Positions 30,001 to 41,369 of a stretch of DNA of 64,000 bases are shown piece by piece. Numbering within the stretch: the first letter of the stretch is position 1; each line of letters begins with the position of its first letter. The position numbers and the translations under genes were made by a program. Below the pieces are notes generated by a model. That model worked only from the letters and a program-made list of their open reading frames with translations, was not told where the DNA came from and ran no database searches. The DNA comes from Hortaea werneckii (taxonomy: Eukaryota; Ascomycota; Dothideomycetes; Mycosphaerellales; Teratosphaeriaceae). Location: positions 25,042-89,041 of the forward strand of contig JBAOKB010000082.1 in the NCBI GenBank assembly GCA_037044905.1, in the 5' to 3' direction.

Positions 30001-31216
30001 ATGCCTTCCCTCTTTCCTTCGGCCAGCACTTTAAGTGCTACTTTCGGTCATGCTGCACCGTACCCATCGCAGCAAAACGAGCAGCAACCTGCGTCCGCGA
30101 AGCGCTCACCTTATCTTGCTCGTACGGAGCTATATGGCAGTTGGAGTGTCTCAGAAGACGCTCAAAAGAAGACGCAGGAGCTCAGCGATGCAGCAGCGAA
30201 AGAATTCAGCAAGGCATCTGAAGCTGCGCAAGCGAACGTTGGCAAGATTGAGCTGTACAGTGCCAAATACTATGCGACATGCACCTTCGGTGGGCTCATG
30301 GCATGTGGCGCAACTCACTGGGGTGTGACGCCGCTTGATCTCGTGAAATGCCGCCGTCAGGTGGACAGTAAGCTATACACGTCAAACATGCAAGGTTGGC
30401 GCACGATCATGGCCCAAGACGGCTTCAGAGGTATTTACACCGGTGGAGCGCCAACATTCTTCGGCTACAGTGTCCAGGGCGCGTTGAAGTACGGATGCTA
30501 TGAGTTCTTCAAGAAGTTCTACTCTGACCTTGCCGGTCCCGAGAACGCCGTTGCTTACAAGACCTGGATCTATCTGGCTGGCTCCGCTTCCGCCGAGTTC
30601 TTCGCTGACATTGGCCTCTGTCCCTTCGAGGCTGTCAAGGTCCGCATGCAGACCACGATGCCGCCCTTTGCAAAAGGTACCTGGGATGGTATCAGCAAGA
30701 TTATTAGCTCTGAGGGTGTTGGCGGGTAAGCTGCTCGATAGAGATGAGGATGCTGATCATTTCTAACATCACACCAGGCTCTACAAAGGGCTGTACCCAT
30801 TGTGGGGAAGACAGATTCCCTACACAATGATGAAGTTTGCCTCGTTCGAAACGATTGTGGAGATGATGTATGCTCGCCTGCCCGGCGAGAAGTCCGACTA
30901 TTCCAAGGGCGCTCAAACCGGTGTTGCTTTCACTAGTGGATATCTTGCAGGTATTCTCTGCGCCATCGTCTCTCATCCGGCCGACGTTATGGTCAGTAAG
31001 CTGAACACCAATCGTAAAGCCGGCGAGGGTTTTGGAGCTGCGATGGGTCGGATCTATAAGGACATCGGTTTCTCCGGGCTTTGGTCAGGCCTTCCCGTTC
31101 GTATCGTCATGATCGGGACCCTTACAGGACTTCAATGGATGGTGTATGATTCGTTCAAGATCTTCATGGGCTTGCCTACGACTGGCGGACAGACACCGCC
31201 TCCTGAAAAGAAGTGA
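30001..31216 (+). CDS. PIC2: Mitochondrial phosphate carrier (Pic2/Mir1 type)
   Basis: Exons 30001-30725 and 30778-31216 with a 52-nt GTAAGC...ACCAG intron (387 aa). Three mitochondrial-carrier repeats carry the signatures TPLDLVKCR (about 111), CPFEAVKVR (about 209) and HPADVMVSK. KIELYSAKYYATCTFGG, LYTSNMQGWRTIM, GGAPTFFGYSVQGALKYG and PLWGRQIPYTMMKF are characteristic of the phosphate carrier subfamily. The N-terminal ~80 residues are a serine- and alanine-rich extension common in filamentous-fungal members. It imports phosphate (or Cu in the yeast Pic2 context) across the inner mitochondrial membrane. PIC2 rather than MIR1 is a preference, not proven. Confidence 0.88.
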
Positions 31217-31796
31217 AGGAAGCTTTGAGAAGTCGACAGGTAGCAGATCCAAGACTGCGTTGCACACTCTTTTTCGGCGAGGAAATTGTATGTACCCATT
31301 GTAGATTGAAATCAGACCCTTTCATTTTCCAATCACGTGGTGTACGGGCCAAGACCACATCCTTCCATTCTTGATACAGCATTCATCGACAAATACGCTA
31401 CGCGAGCCAATTGACGTTATCGGCTGGAGGCGTCCCTTATCAACGCTAGCGCAAAGCGTATCCTTGGCCGACATCAGCTGGGATCCGGGGAATGTGACTG
31501 TTGGAACAAGCAAACCACATCACAACATGATACGCGCTCCAATGAGATGCTACCGATGCTCTTCCGCCGTCGGCCTCTGTCATGAGCAAAGCTGAGATGA
31601 TGTCGGAACAAGGTTGGCGAGGCTTGCGTCACCGTGCGCGACCTCACTTTCATGTTATCCATGGATGCCGTCGACGTCCCCTTTTGCTATTCTGTCTCGT
31701 GCCATATCTTGCTCTGAACTAAAGCACCGTGATCAAAGGATCCGAATAGTAGCCACTACACACTTCTCAACCCGACTCAGCTTAAATACGACCAAC
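31217..31796. other. Intergenic
   Basis: 580 bp between two plus-strand genes; it should hold the carrier's 3' UTR and the promoter of the Par32-like gene. No specific element recognised. Confidence 0.45.
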
Positions 31797-32302
31797 ATGG
31801 GCGGCGGCCAACCTCCAATTCATTCCACTGGCCGTGGAGGTGCGCCTTCCCAAACGAGCGGTATGCGACAAGTTTGACCCAGCTGACATCACAACCAGGT
31901 GCTGGAAACATCGGACCAGATGACCGTGAGTACATCGATGCCAACATCGTGCGCGAAGGCACTGCAGGTCAGTCGGACAACAGCGAGTTCACGACTGGTA
32001 GAGGTGGCGCTGGGAATGTCGTCTCCTCACCACGCACGGGGACTCCGGTCCAGCGCTCTGAAGACGTAATACCTGAGACGGCACTACGCGAGAAGACGCC
32101 CGAGTACGCCAACTTCCATACCGGCCGCGGGGGCGAAGGCAACATCCACAGGGAGAAGTATGGCGGTCACAGTAAGCCGCAGGATGGGGAACAGAAGGAA
32201 AGCTTGCTTGACAAGGCCAAGCACGCCATAGGCTTGGACAAGAATGGCCACGAGAAGAATAAGGATCAGAGTCCGTTGAGGCAGGAGACGGGTAGCTCGT
32301 AA
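31797..32302 (+). CDS. DUF3602 / Par32-like protein
   Basis: Exons 31797-31839 and 31899-32302 with a 59-nt intron (148 aa). Spliced this way, the protein begins MGGGQPPIHSTGRGGAGNIG and contains further TGRGGAGN and TGRGGEGNIH repeats. These GRGG(A/E)GN repeats define DUF3602. In yeast, Par32 is a phosphoprotein that inhibits ammonium transporters under rapamycin or nitrogen control. A stronger GTATGC donor at 31861 would give a 38-nt intron and add seven residues (APSQTSG) that interrupt the first repeat, so I favour the 31840 donor. The C-terminus (SLLDKAKHAIGLDKNGHEK) is a charged amphipathic helix. Confidence 0.8.
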
Positions 32303-33267
32303 GGGAGTCTACGCGTGCGTATGAGCATACATGGATGTGGGACAGTGTGACGAGCTTATGATACCACCGTTTCGTACGAACACGGAATTCAGCCAAATCT
32401 ATCTTGATCTTCTCTCCCACTAGACGATGCTGCAGCCACTTCTTGAGGTCTAGTAATCTCAATGATTGTCAATTGTTTCCGGACTTCTCATTTGCGATTT
32501 GCATTGCATCCAGGAAGCTTTCCATGTCAGAAGGCGAGGCGCCCGCCCGACCCAGATATGTCTCGATGACACCGAGCTGCACAGCAATATTGAATTTTGA
32601 CATGTCCCTCGATGGTGAAGGTTTTGTGCCTGTTAGGATTGAGCGCGTTATTTTGCCTCAGACGGCCAATAAAGTGACTGGAAGGGTCGATGGTAGTGTC
32701 AACGACGCTCTGTATACTCGTTCTACCGAGGAGGAAGCCATCATCTTCGTCGTTTCGCCCACCGAGGTAGAGCAAGCCACCTCTTAAAGTCCTTTGCGGA
32801 CAGTGGTCGCTTGACATTGTGTAAATCCTTGCATTCTAATTTCCAAGCAGAATAATGCGGAGAGCAAAGTTTCAGCGAATACGTACGCTGGGGAGGGACA
32901 TGAATCGAAGAGACACTGATTGGCGAGCACACACAGTGATTCTACAGGCACAGAGTAGAGTGCCAGACGGAAATTAGTTGATCTATCTGGCCATGTAGCG
33001 CGACACTTGTGCGTGTCCAGCTCTTCCATTGTGATTACGGTGTTGGCTGGTAGAGCGCTGGACGGCTGTGGCCGCGCCCTCTTGAACATGGAGCATGTGC
33101 ACGTAGAACTAGACAATTTCTGCAGCTCCCCAAAAAGTAATCGATACTCGCCACATGTCATGAATTTGCTGAAGCATTTTTCGCCCGTTCAGCCCAGACC
33201 TGTAACGCCGAGCTCCATAGCTATGCTTTATGAAATACAATGCCGCAATCCGGCCTCCCATGCAGCT
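32303..33267. other. Intergenic with one possible small ORF
   Basis: 965 bp between the Par32-like gene and the RPC40 3' end. The only candidate is an 87-codon ORF (next entry). Confidence 0.4.
32524..32787 (+). CDS. Doubtful small ORF
   Basis: 87 aa from ATG 32524 (MSEGEAPARPRYVSMTP...). It ends EEEAIIFVVSPTEVEQ. Composition is protein-like, but there is no family resemblance, and the frame stays open upstream without an ATG-supported domain. Kept only because nothing else occupies the interval. Confidence 0.22.
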   Translation: MSEGEAPARPRYVSMTPSCTAILNFDMSLDGEGFVPVRIERVILPQTANKVTGRVDGSVNDALYTRSTEEEAIIFVVSPTEVEQATS

Positions 33268-34473
33268 TTAGCGACCCTCTTCAAGTTCGCTCAAATGTCT
33301 CTTGAACCTTTCCGCTTTCGCCTTCAATAACCTCACCGAGTCCAAGAATAGCTCATCGCTTTCGCCTTGTCCAGTGCCTTCTATCGAGAAGATGAAGTGA
33401 TCCCGTATCCTTCCCAGCTTGACCTTGTCCTTGAACTCGTCGTGCCTTAAGCACTCCCTACTGACGGTGTCCTTCATTGGGTCGGCGACGACAGCCTGCT
33501 TCTCGCCTCCCTCACCGTCGACCAGGTCAATGACACCTTTGGGGAAGCATCGCTGGAACTTCTTCGCGTCGTTTCCGGTAATCGGCTGCTTGATATCGAT
33601 GTGCGGCAGCAGCCGGTAGGATGCAGTGGCCACGGGAGAGAATTTGGCATGATCCATCCCGATTCCTTTGATGCAGTGGCAACGCAGACTGATTCTTTGA
33701 CCGGGACGAAGTTTGGCGATGAGAATGTCGGGGTTCATGGGCCTGATGGCATTTTCGCCGCTGAAGTGCTGGATCTGATCTCCTTGCGGCAGAAACACGA
33801 GCTGATGAGCGTAGACGTTCGAGTTGACGTAGCGCACATTTGGATCCGTCTCGCCCTCCTTAGCTAGCTTGCGGCCATCACGACCATCGTCCTGTTCAGT
33901 TGCCCAGCGACACTCGACATCGAGACTCATGACGATAGTGTTATGGTCATTTGGAGTACTGCTCTGCGGGTCGTTCTCGTCTAGATCGTAGGGCCATGTT
34001 GCTTGCGCTGCGTAATCGTCCTTGGGTGGCGTCTTGCGGTACCATCTCAGCTGCTTCAGTCCCTCACGACCACCAGTCAATGGAATCAGACCAAGCCTAT
34101 GCGCCAGCACTTCATCCTGGATAATAGAGGTGTTGTCAAACATGAAGACATCCTCAATCGCAACAGTCGGGACTTCAGAAATCAAGATTCGCCTGAAGGC
34201 GTTGGCAATCGAGGCATCAACGCCAATCAATGAGAAAGCCGCGTCATATGGTTTGTTCTGATGAAACTGGATCTTCAGGTTCTGTTTGAAGCGGTCCACG
34301 TTCCAGCTATCGTCCTGGCCTGGCCCCCAATGGCCGGGGATGTCGGTGCCAGAGACGTCGGTGACGGTCTCGGCATTTACGTTGACGATTCTTCGTTTCT
34401 GCAGCTGCTCCTCGCTCAGTCCTTGTTGCCGCTGAGCCAGCTCCTCAGCTGTTAATGGCGCCCAGCTTGGCAT
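33268..34473 (-). CDS. RPC40: RNA polymerase I and III subunit AC40
   Basis: Single exon, 401 aa. It has the alpha-like RpoA/Rpb3 fold: SLIGVDASIANAFRRILISEVPTVAIEDVF (split here into its familiar parts NAFRRILISEVP and IEDVFMFDN), DEVLAHRLGLIPL, and the C-terminal dimerisation segment FIFSIEGTGQGESDELFLDSVRLL. The length matches the yeast and human AC40 family. AC40 pairs with AC19 to nucleate assembly of polymerases I and III in the nucleus. Head to head with the complex I gene across 270 bp. Confidence 0.95.
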   Translation of the reverse strand: MPSWAPLTAEELAQRQQGLSEEQLQKRRIVNVNAETVTDVSGTDIPGHWGPGQDDSWNVDRFKQNLKIQFHQNKPYDAAFSLIGVDASIANAFRRILISEVPTVAIEDVFMFDNTSIIQDEVLAHRLGLIPLTGGREGLKQLRWYRKTPPKDDYAAQATWPYDLDENDPQSSTPNDHNTIVMSLDVECRWATEQDDGRDGRKLAKEGETDPNVRYVNSNVYAHQLVFLPQGDQIQHFSGENAIRPMNPDILIAKLRPGQRISLRCHCIKGIGMDHAKFSPVATASYRLLPHIDIKQPITGNDAKKFQRCFPKGVIDLVDGEGGEKQAVVADPMKDTVSRECLRHDEFKDKVKLGRIRDHFIFSIEGTGQGESDELFLDSVRLLKAKAERFKRHLSELEEGR

Positions 34474-34743
34474 GGTGAAAGGGGTGCGGGATGGTGATTA
34501 TCGCAACCCGCCGTCGACTTTCGCAGTTGATATTTCATACTAGCGCAAAAGCTTTCGCCAAAGCACGGATGATCAATGTGCGCGCTCCGATTGGCTCGCT
34601 AGCCGAATCTGGCGCTAGCGGAGCAGGGCATCATTGACCTCAGTGCGAGCGGCGAAACAGTAGTAGTACCACGTCGTAGTGACACCACCTTTCCACTCCC
34701 TCTTATTTCCTTGCATACTCCTAGGCCTGGCGCGAGGACTGTA
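34474..34743. promoter_or_regulatory. Shared bidirectional promoter RPC40 / complex I 49-kDa subunit
   Basis: 270 bp separate the two start codons, so both promoters and 5' leaders must fit here. An inverted GCTAGCG/CGCTAGC-like element occurs around 34,600-34,620. No TATA box was recognised. Confidence 0.5.
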
Positions 34744-36231
34744 ATGATGGCAGCGCCCTTCACCCGTCTTGCCAGCAATGGCGCGAAGCGCCTGTGTCTG
34801 CGCCAGCGACCGACCGCCACGCCCTCCTTCCGCCCCCAGCAGCTGCGATGCCTCTCCTCCACCCCCGCGAGACGCATGGCACAGCCCGTCGAGGACGCCA
34901 ACAGAACACGTCTGGTGCCGGTGGACCCGAACTTTGGCGTGCCGGTAGACAGCAACCCCCAGAACATCAACAAGGTCAGCGACGCCGGCGAGAACCCCGA
35001 AGAGCGCAAAATCCGCCACTACACAGTCAACTTCGGTCCTCAGCACCCGGCTGCCCACGGTGTCTTGCGTCTGATCCTGGAGCTGAACGGTGAAGAGATT
35101 GTGCGAGCGGACCCTCACGTGGGCCTGTTGCACAGAGGTACCGAAAAGTTGATCGAGTACAAGACCTACCTGCAGGCGCTGCCATACTTCGACCGATTGG
35201 ACTACGTGTCTATGATGACCAACGAGCAGTGTTTCTCGCTGGCAGTGGAGAAGTTGCTGAACATTGAGCTGCCGGAGAGAGCGAAGTGGATCCGGACTCT
35301 GTTTGGTGAGATTACGAGAATCCTGAACCACCTCATGTCCGTCCTGTCACACGCTATGGATGTTGGTGCCCTTACACCTTTCCTGTGGGGTTTTGAAGAG
35401 CGTGAGAAGCTCATGGTAAGTCGAACTATATGACTGGCGGCAAAGGGTCTATGAGATTAACAGAGCGGGCAGGAATTCTACGAACGTGTATCTGGTGCCC
35501 GTTTCCACGCTGCCTACGTCCGTCCAGGTGGTGTCTCACAGGACTTGCCAGTTGGCCTCCTGGACGACATTCATCAGTGGGCTACTCAGTTCGGCGACCG
35601 CATCGACGAGACCGAGGAGCTTCTCACTGACAACCGTATTTGGATCGGCCGTACCAAGGGCGTCGGCGTTGTTAGCGCGGCTGACGCGCTCAACTACTCC
35701 TTCAGTGGTGTCATGCTGCGTGGATCTGGTGTGCCGTGGGACGTCCGCAAGTCTCAGCCTTATGACGCCTACGACCAGGTTGAGTTCGATGTCCCAGTCG
35801 GTGTCAACGGCGACTGCTACGACCGCTACCTCTGCCGTATGGAGGAGTTCAGACAGTCTCTCCGTATCATTCACCAGTGCTTGAACAAGATGCCGGCTGG
35901 CCCAGTCAAGGTAGAGGACTACAAAATCGCTCCGCCACCACGTGCAGCCATGAAGGAGAACATGGAGGCACTGATCCACCACTTCTTGCTTTTCAGCAAG
36001 GGCTACACTGTGCCACCTGGTGAGACTTACTCGGCCATCGAGGCGCCGAAGGGCGAGATGGCTGTCTACGTTGTCTCGGACGGTAGCGAGAGGCCTTACA
36101 GATGCAAGATCAGAGCACCGGGTTTTGCTCACTTGGGTTGCTTCGACCAGGTCTCTAGAGGACATCTGTTGGCTGACGCCGTGGCTATCATTGGCACTAT
36201 GGACTTGGTGTTCGGTGAAGTCGACAGGTAG
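34744..36231 (+). CDS. nuo-49: NADH:ubiquinone oxidoreductase 49-kDa subunit (NDUFS2/Nuo49), mitochondrial
   Basis: Exons 34744-35415 and 35473-36231 with a 57-nt GTAAGT intron (476 aa). The second CAG (35470-35472) is the acceptor because it gives EKLM-EFYERVSGARFHAAYVRPGG, the conserved reading. The N-terminal ~45 residues are Arg/Ser/Ala-rich, a mitochondrial presequence. Core motifs: YTVNFGPQHPAAHGVLRL, GLLHRGTEKLIE, PYFDRLDYVSMM, RILNHLMSVLSH and the C-terminal IIGTMDLVFGEVDR. It is a peripheral-arm subunit that lines the quinone site near cluster N2, essential for complex I. Confidence 0.96.
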
Positions 36232-36983
36232 ACGGGTTAGAGAGGGTAGAGGCGACGTCGCTGTACATATGCAGAATGGCGTTGAAGGCGCATTACGAAG
36301 ACTTTTCTAGCATGTGTATCGAATATTGTACAGTCCATTCTAAGTCAAATTACTGTTAGTTATCATCCACGTGGTGCGATGCTGGCTGATGTGCACGACT
36401 GCAGGTGTTCGATGTCTGCTCGTCCGGTCTTCAAGGCCACAGACCGCCCGCCGGTGCATTGAAGACGGGAGCACTAAAGGATTTGCCCTTAGGCTACAAG
36501 GCGACTGTGTTTGCATTGCGCTAACGCCTAAAGATAAGAATGGTACTACTCTACAACAATTAGTCTGCGTGTGCAGTAACGTCTAATTCCGTCTTCCCCA
36601 CTTTGCACTTGAAAGCGTTTTCGACGTCTGATCCATCCATCTGCCAGTCTACACCCCCTTTCCGGCTCCGAAAATCCCCCTTTTGTGAAATAAACCATAA
36701 AACACCGAAAGCAAGATAGTGGGTATACCATAAACTTTGCAGTCACTGTTTGAGCGGGATCTGTCCCAGAGATATGCCCAGAGATATGCGTGATGCCATC
36801 GAACAAAGTTTTGCAGGGGCCAGAGATTTCAAGACTTGCTGGTTCTTCTTGGAAACATGAGCAGTGATGCCGTGGGTAGTCTTCTCGCGCTCGGCACACC
36901 CCTGAGCAAAAGCCGACAGAGCTGCTGGCATGAGTACGATCGGAGGTTGTAGCGATCGAGAAAGCAGCGCAGATGTGACTAGC
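36232..36983. other. Intergenic, convergent 3' ends
   Basis: 750 bp between the 49-kDa subunit and HAP3 stop codons. No gene seen. Confidence 0.5.
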
Positions 36984-38062
36984 CTAGTATTCGCCTGGAG
37001 CAACATGGCTGCCAGGCGGGTAGCCGAATTCAGCCGCCGTCTCTCCAGAAGGATCCAGGGGGGCGCTCAAAACATTGTGGTTGGCGGTTTCATAACCCTC
37101 GGGCCCTGCCGAGCTGCCTGCGATGGGCTTTTGCTCCCCTCGGGCGACGAGATTCTGCGAAAGATTAGCATGTCATTCGCGCAAGAAAACAAGCAGGCGT
37201 GACAGGAACACTTACCTCGCGATACCTGGCTAAATAGATCTTCAAAGCCTCGCCGTAGTTCTCAAAGCCGAGTGAAGTCATGGCGAACAGGATGTCTTCG
37301 CCATTGACAGTTTTGCGTTTCTCTTGCTGACACTTTTCTGATGCTGTGGCAGACGTTAGCGCGCGCGCTCAAGCGAACAGCCGCCACATTTACACGGCAT
37401 GGCGAAAACATACCCTCGCTGGTGATGAACGAGATGAACTCGCTGACGCACTCCTGCATGCACTCCTTGGCCTCCTTAGCAATTTTGGCATTCTCGGGCA
37501 ATGCTGTCTTCATGATCCGAGCGACTGGGGCAAAGTTGTGTATGTTAGCGTCATTATCGGAAGTCTTTGGACTCTTCTTAGAACGCGAGGATGGCTGTGA
37601 CGGGGAAGACTGTGGGGATTGCGAAGGCATTGCGATTCGTCCGAACAACAGGCTGCAGATAGCAGGCTGGCGGATGAGCCTCTGATTCGACAGCCTGTAG
37701 ACGAGGCGCGCAACGCGGCGGTATATGTGGAAGACGAGGCATGCTAGGTACAGCATCACGCCGGTCCCAGAGATGTCAAGGGAACCCACTCGTAACATTG
37801 CACAAGGACGGGAGTGCAGGGAAAGCGCGTATGAAGTGGTCCGTTTGGGAAATGTGCGAGACGCAAGGTGCGGTTACTCACCATTAGCTATGGGTAACCA
37901 CCTGTCTTGTTCTTTGACCTCGAAGTCGTAGCCGAGCCCATGGTCACCTGGGTCGTCGTGCCTATTCATGTCGTCTTCTTGCTGTTGCGGTTCATTTTCG
38001 TTAGGGGACGGAGGCGCGGGTTCCACGTCTTCCGGCTCTCGAGGACTGGCGCTTTGTGACAT
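36984..38062 (-). CDS. HAP3: CCAAT-binding factor subunit Hap3 (NF-YB)
   Basis: Four exons on the minus strand: 38062-37882, 37524-37414, 37343-37216, 37154-36984 (196 aa). Intron lengths are 357, 70 and 61 nt. The histone-fold core runs across three junctions: EQDRWLPIAN / VARIMKTALPENAKIAKEAK, ECVSEFISFITSEA / SEKCQQEKRKTVNGEDILFA, MTSLGFENYGEALKIYLARY. It matches NF-YB almost residue for residue. The N-terminal 50 residues are acidic and Pro/Gln-rich; the C-terminal exon (NLVARGEQKPIAG...HVAPGEY) is divergent. With Hap2 and Hap5 it binds CCAAT boxes and controls respiration, redox and iron genes. Intron 1 is unusually long for this window. Confidence 0.94.
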
Positions 38063-40411
38063 CTTTAATTGTCTGGCCAGCTGCAGGTCGCGGATCGAGC
38101 AGGCCGCCGTTCCGTCAGTGCTTTGCTGTCAATCGATTCGCTGGCAGACACGTCAAAAAGCGGTCTCTACCGCCCTGGCCCAGTGTTCTACCCCTGCTGC
38201 AGGTTGATGGAGCGTTGTGCGACGCAGCGGGAATTCCTGCAGGTGGAGGCGATTGCCGGCGTCCGAGGCAGCTTCCAACCTAGGCACCAGCAGCGTGGTG
38301 CTTGTCGCAGGCGGTGTGTCAACTGTCGTGCGAGCCTTCAGATCCGAGACCAGATACACTTCCCACAAGGACGACTACGTCAAGAATCGACAGCGGTGAG
38401 GAGAGGAGATGCGACTCACGCACTGGGTGTGGCGATCCGCGATGCGAGCGCTAAGACGCGTCGTGGTCACGATAGCGCGCCCTGCAGCAGAGTTGTGGTG
38501 GTAGTGCGTGCCAGTCCAATGCTAGTGAGGGTTGGTGTAGCTCTCAGTCGAAGCGATAGCTGCGAACTACAGTACTAGCTGCCGTATCGACACACCACAC
38601 GCATCAAAGCCCAATAATGACAACGCGCTCGTTCCCGGTCAGCGCAGCACAGCCGTCTTGTTGACCCGCAACGGTCGCGACAGTGGCTCGACTCTGGGCG
38701 GACGTGTCCCGCGTCTGTAAGGCTGGTCTGACGCAATGTCGCTGCGCAGACAACTGGTTCAAACGGCAGGGCTGGCAAATTGGTTAAGGACGCGCGAAGA
38801 TGACTGGCTATCTTGACGACAAATGAGTGATGCGATGGCAGACGCAAGCTGTGCCAATTTGCCGCGGTAGGCGAATCAGAAAGTCACAACCAGAAAGAAG
38901 CAAGCAAGCGAGGGATGATGACACATATTCTGACAGCGAAGCTAACCACAGACACTTCCATTTACTTCAATTGGGTGGTTGACCTTAAAACATCACGGCT
39001 AATCACCTTCAATGGTTCTCTTACCATGTCTACGTAAACAAAATACCTAGGTAAAAATTTCCAAAGCCCGCTCTTCTTCCACCTGCACGTATCTAGTCTT
39101 AAGAAAAGCAAAGACAGCACCACGGCGACTTTACCTAGCTGGCTCTGGAAGCGTATCGTGCCGGATCCACACGTCATCGTATGCATCTCGCTGTTGTTAA
39201 CGACAAGGAGTTGCAAGTACATGTCCGGGATACATAAATTTCTTTTCCGTGTTGAGCCTGCGCTTACAGAAATCCTCTAGCGAATACGACTCTGCCCCTC
39301 ATGTTGGATCATTGCGCAGATGGCAGGCTGAAGTAAGGAATCAACGTGTCATGATCTATTGTAATGGATCGGGCGTGCAATCTGCAGGCACAGGTAACCT
39401 ATCCTTGGTGTTTGTATACGCGCAAAGAATTTCAGCGGGCGCACAGGTGTGCGTGTGTGTATGTGTGCCTGTGCCTCACGAATGTAGCCATGACTTTTGT
39501 TCGTACTGCTTGCAGCTCATGCGCTGGCTACAAAGGAGTCACTGGGCCACATCTCCACGATCAATGTCTTGAGTAGCCTCCTTTTCAAAGCTGTGTGTTA
39601 CCTTGAGAGTTTAGGCGGCCTCGCATCTCAAAAGAAGTGAAGTCTCAGACAGCCAATCCACGGTCGTGCGGACCTGGCTCGGCCCTGCTCTGTTGGTATC
39701 CAATTGCAGGGCTGTGCGCCTGATGCGACCCAATCTTCAGGGCGCGAGCTACTGCAAAGCCAACGAGGCCGCATGACAGTGAACTACGTATATGTGAACA
39801 TGGATCTTACGTGCCTCGAGTCTGGAGATGGCGCGATCCCTTGTTGGCGTGTTTGGGTTCAGACGCACAGCTATATGCATCCACAGCGCATCACTCTGTC
39901 ATCAGCTGATGTTTTCCCAAGAGAACAAAGAAACCGGAAAGATCCTCTGCGTTTGATCTTTTATTGTGTGGGAGTGTACAGCGCTATTCCGACGACAAAA
40001 GTTGGTTCGTACGCAGGAAACGATGGTTCTCCAACATTGCATCTTCTGCAGCTGGCAGCGCGCGCCTTCAAGCTGCCCCCATCTGCCAGACATCATGCAT
40101 GTCGACGATGTTTTATCTGTCGAATCCTGTCGTTCAAAGGTAACTAGGGGATTTCTCCACAGACTTGAAGTTTCCCAATTGCCATTCAGTGCCGACCGAA
40201 CGAGGGAAACGTTCGATCTCGCAAACAAAGTCCGAAGCTCAGCCAAGTGGCCGTAGGTAAAACCTCTGGGTCAAGTCGCACAGAAATCTCCTCCAAGTTT
40301 AGCTGCCGGTAGCCTTTAGTGACACCTGTGCGAAGCTCTCATCGGGCACTGAAAGCAATTACCACTTAGGGGCGGCCTTGGCTGAGAGTGATTAAAACTT
40401 CGTAGCTTATT
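38063..40411. other. Long gene-free interval upstream of HAP3
   Basis: 2.35 kb between the HAP3 start and the prefoldin 3' end. No convincing gene on either strand. It contains a TACCTAGGTA palindrome (39,044-39,053) and a GT-rich stretch. It may be extended regulatory DNA or hold an untranslated transcript. Confidence 0.45.
39446..39475. repeat. GT-rich low-complexity stretch
   Basis: Imperfect GTGTGCGTGTGTGTATGTGT-type sequence of about 30 bp in the intergenic region upstream of HAP3. Confidence 0.7.
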
Positions 40412-41159
40412 TTATTGTTGGACGACCTGAATATTGTTCTTTTTCTATGAGGCTGTCAGAATCTACTGCGGTTATACAAAGAGACAAGGGGCATTCGTAC
40501 CTTCCACTTGTCCATGTCCTCCTGCTTTGTTCGGTACTGTTTGACTAGGTCCTCAAGGACCTTTTTCAGGCCTTCGGCATTCGTTTGGAGTGCAGGAAGC
40601 ACTTCGCTTACAGTGCGCTCGACGAGCACTCCATTGATCATGCGGAAGCACTTCCGATCTCCTGGCAAGGGCGTTAAAGTCTCAAGCACAAGCCTAACAG
40701 AAGTGTTAGCAGGCGAGACCTTGTCCTCTCTGACAGATATCGACTGAAAGGAGATGCGTCATGGAATACACCTCATGAGCGGCAAACATCATGGAGGGTT
40801 TTGCTTGCGGAGCCGTATGACGGCCATCATGCAGAACCAATTGTGGCGGTGAGTGAAGGTTCTGCACTCGTACATTGCGTGACCGCAAGCTTCTGAGACA
40901 AGGCAAGACGGTGGGAAACGCGGTCAACCGTCAGGAGTCTGACAGAAAGCCCTGAGGTGGCGTCTTCTGAGAATACCTACTTGTGCTCTTCTCCTTCCTG
41001 CTCAACATCACCAATCTTCTGGGCAATGGCTTGCAGAGTGTCCTTGTAGTTGGAATATTGGACTTGCAGCTCTGAGGATACCGGTTAGTATTACCCTAAA
41101 AGACTGTAGTTTTTCTTTCTACCTTGCTGCTTCTTTGCAGAAAGCGTCTTTTCTGCCAT
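40412..41159 (-). CDS. PFD2: Prefoldin subunit 2 (Gim4)
   Basis: Four exons on the minus strand: 41159-41123, 41071-40981, 40693-40501, 40444-40412 (117 aa, the family length). Splicing gives MAEKTLSAKKQQ, ELQVQYSNYKDTLQAIAQKIG, the EEHK/LVLETLTPLPGDRKCFRM junction, INGVLVERTVSEVLPALQT and the coiled-coil tail KQEDMDKWK/KKNNIQVVQQ. The LxPLxxDRxCFRxINGVLVERT block is diagnostic of beta-type prefoldin 2. It is part of the hexameric chaperone that hands actin and tubulin to CCT. The middle intron is 287 nt, far longer than the other two (51 and 56 nt), with nothing recognisable inside. Head to head with CMC2 across 210 bp. Confidence 0.92.
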
Positions 41160-41369
41160 GATGAATGTTCTACTTAAAGGCTCGCGCGCAGGACACGCAC
41201 GGTTGGCGAGATGCGAAGAAGCAAGTTGCCATGACTAAGCAGAACGGCGGGTCCCGAATCGATGACCTTACCAACCTTACCTTCCTTTGTAATTCTGATT
41301 ATCGTGAAAGGGGCCTGCTTGGTTCGTATCTTCGTAAAAAGGAAAGGTGGTACTCTAATAGCTTCAGCA
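41160..41369. promoter_or_regulatory. Shared bidirectional promoter PFD2 / CMC2
   Basis: 210 bp between divergent start codons; both 5' leaders must lie here. No distinct motif recognised. Confidence 0.45.

Noticed and set aside
38069..38578. 169-codon ORF upstream of HAP3
   Set aside because: Arg/Cys/Ser-rich random-looking frame beginning inside the HAP3 leader.
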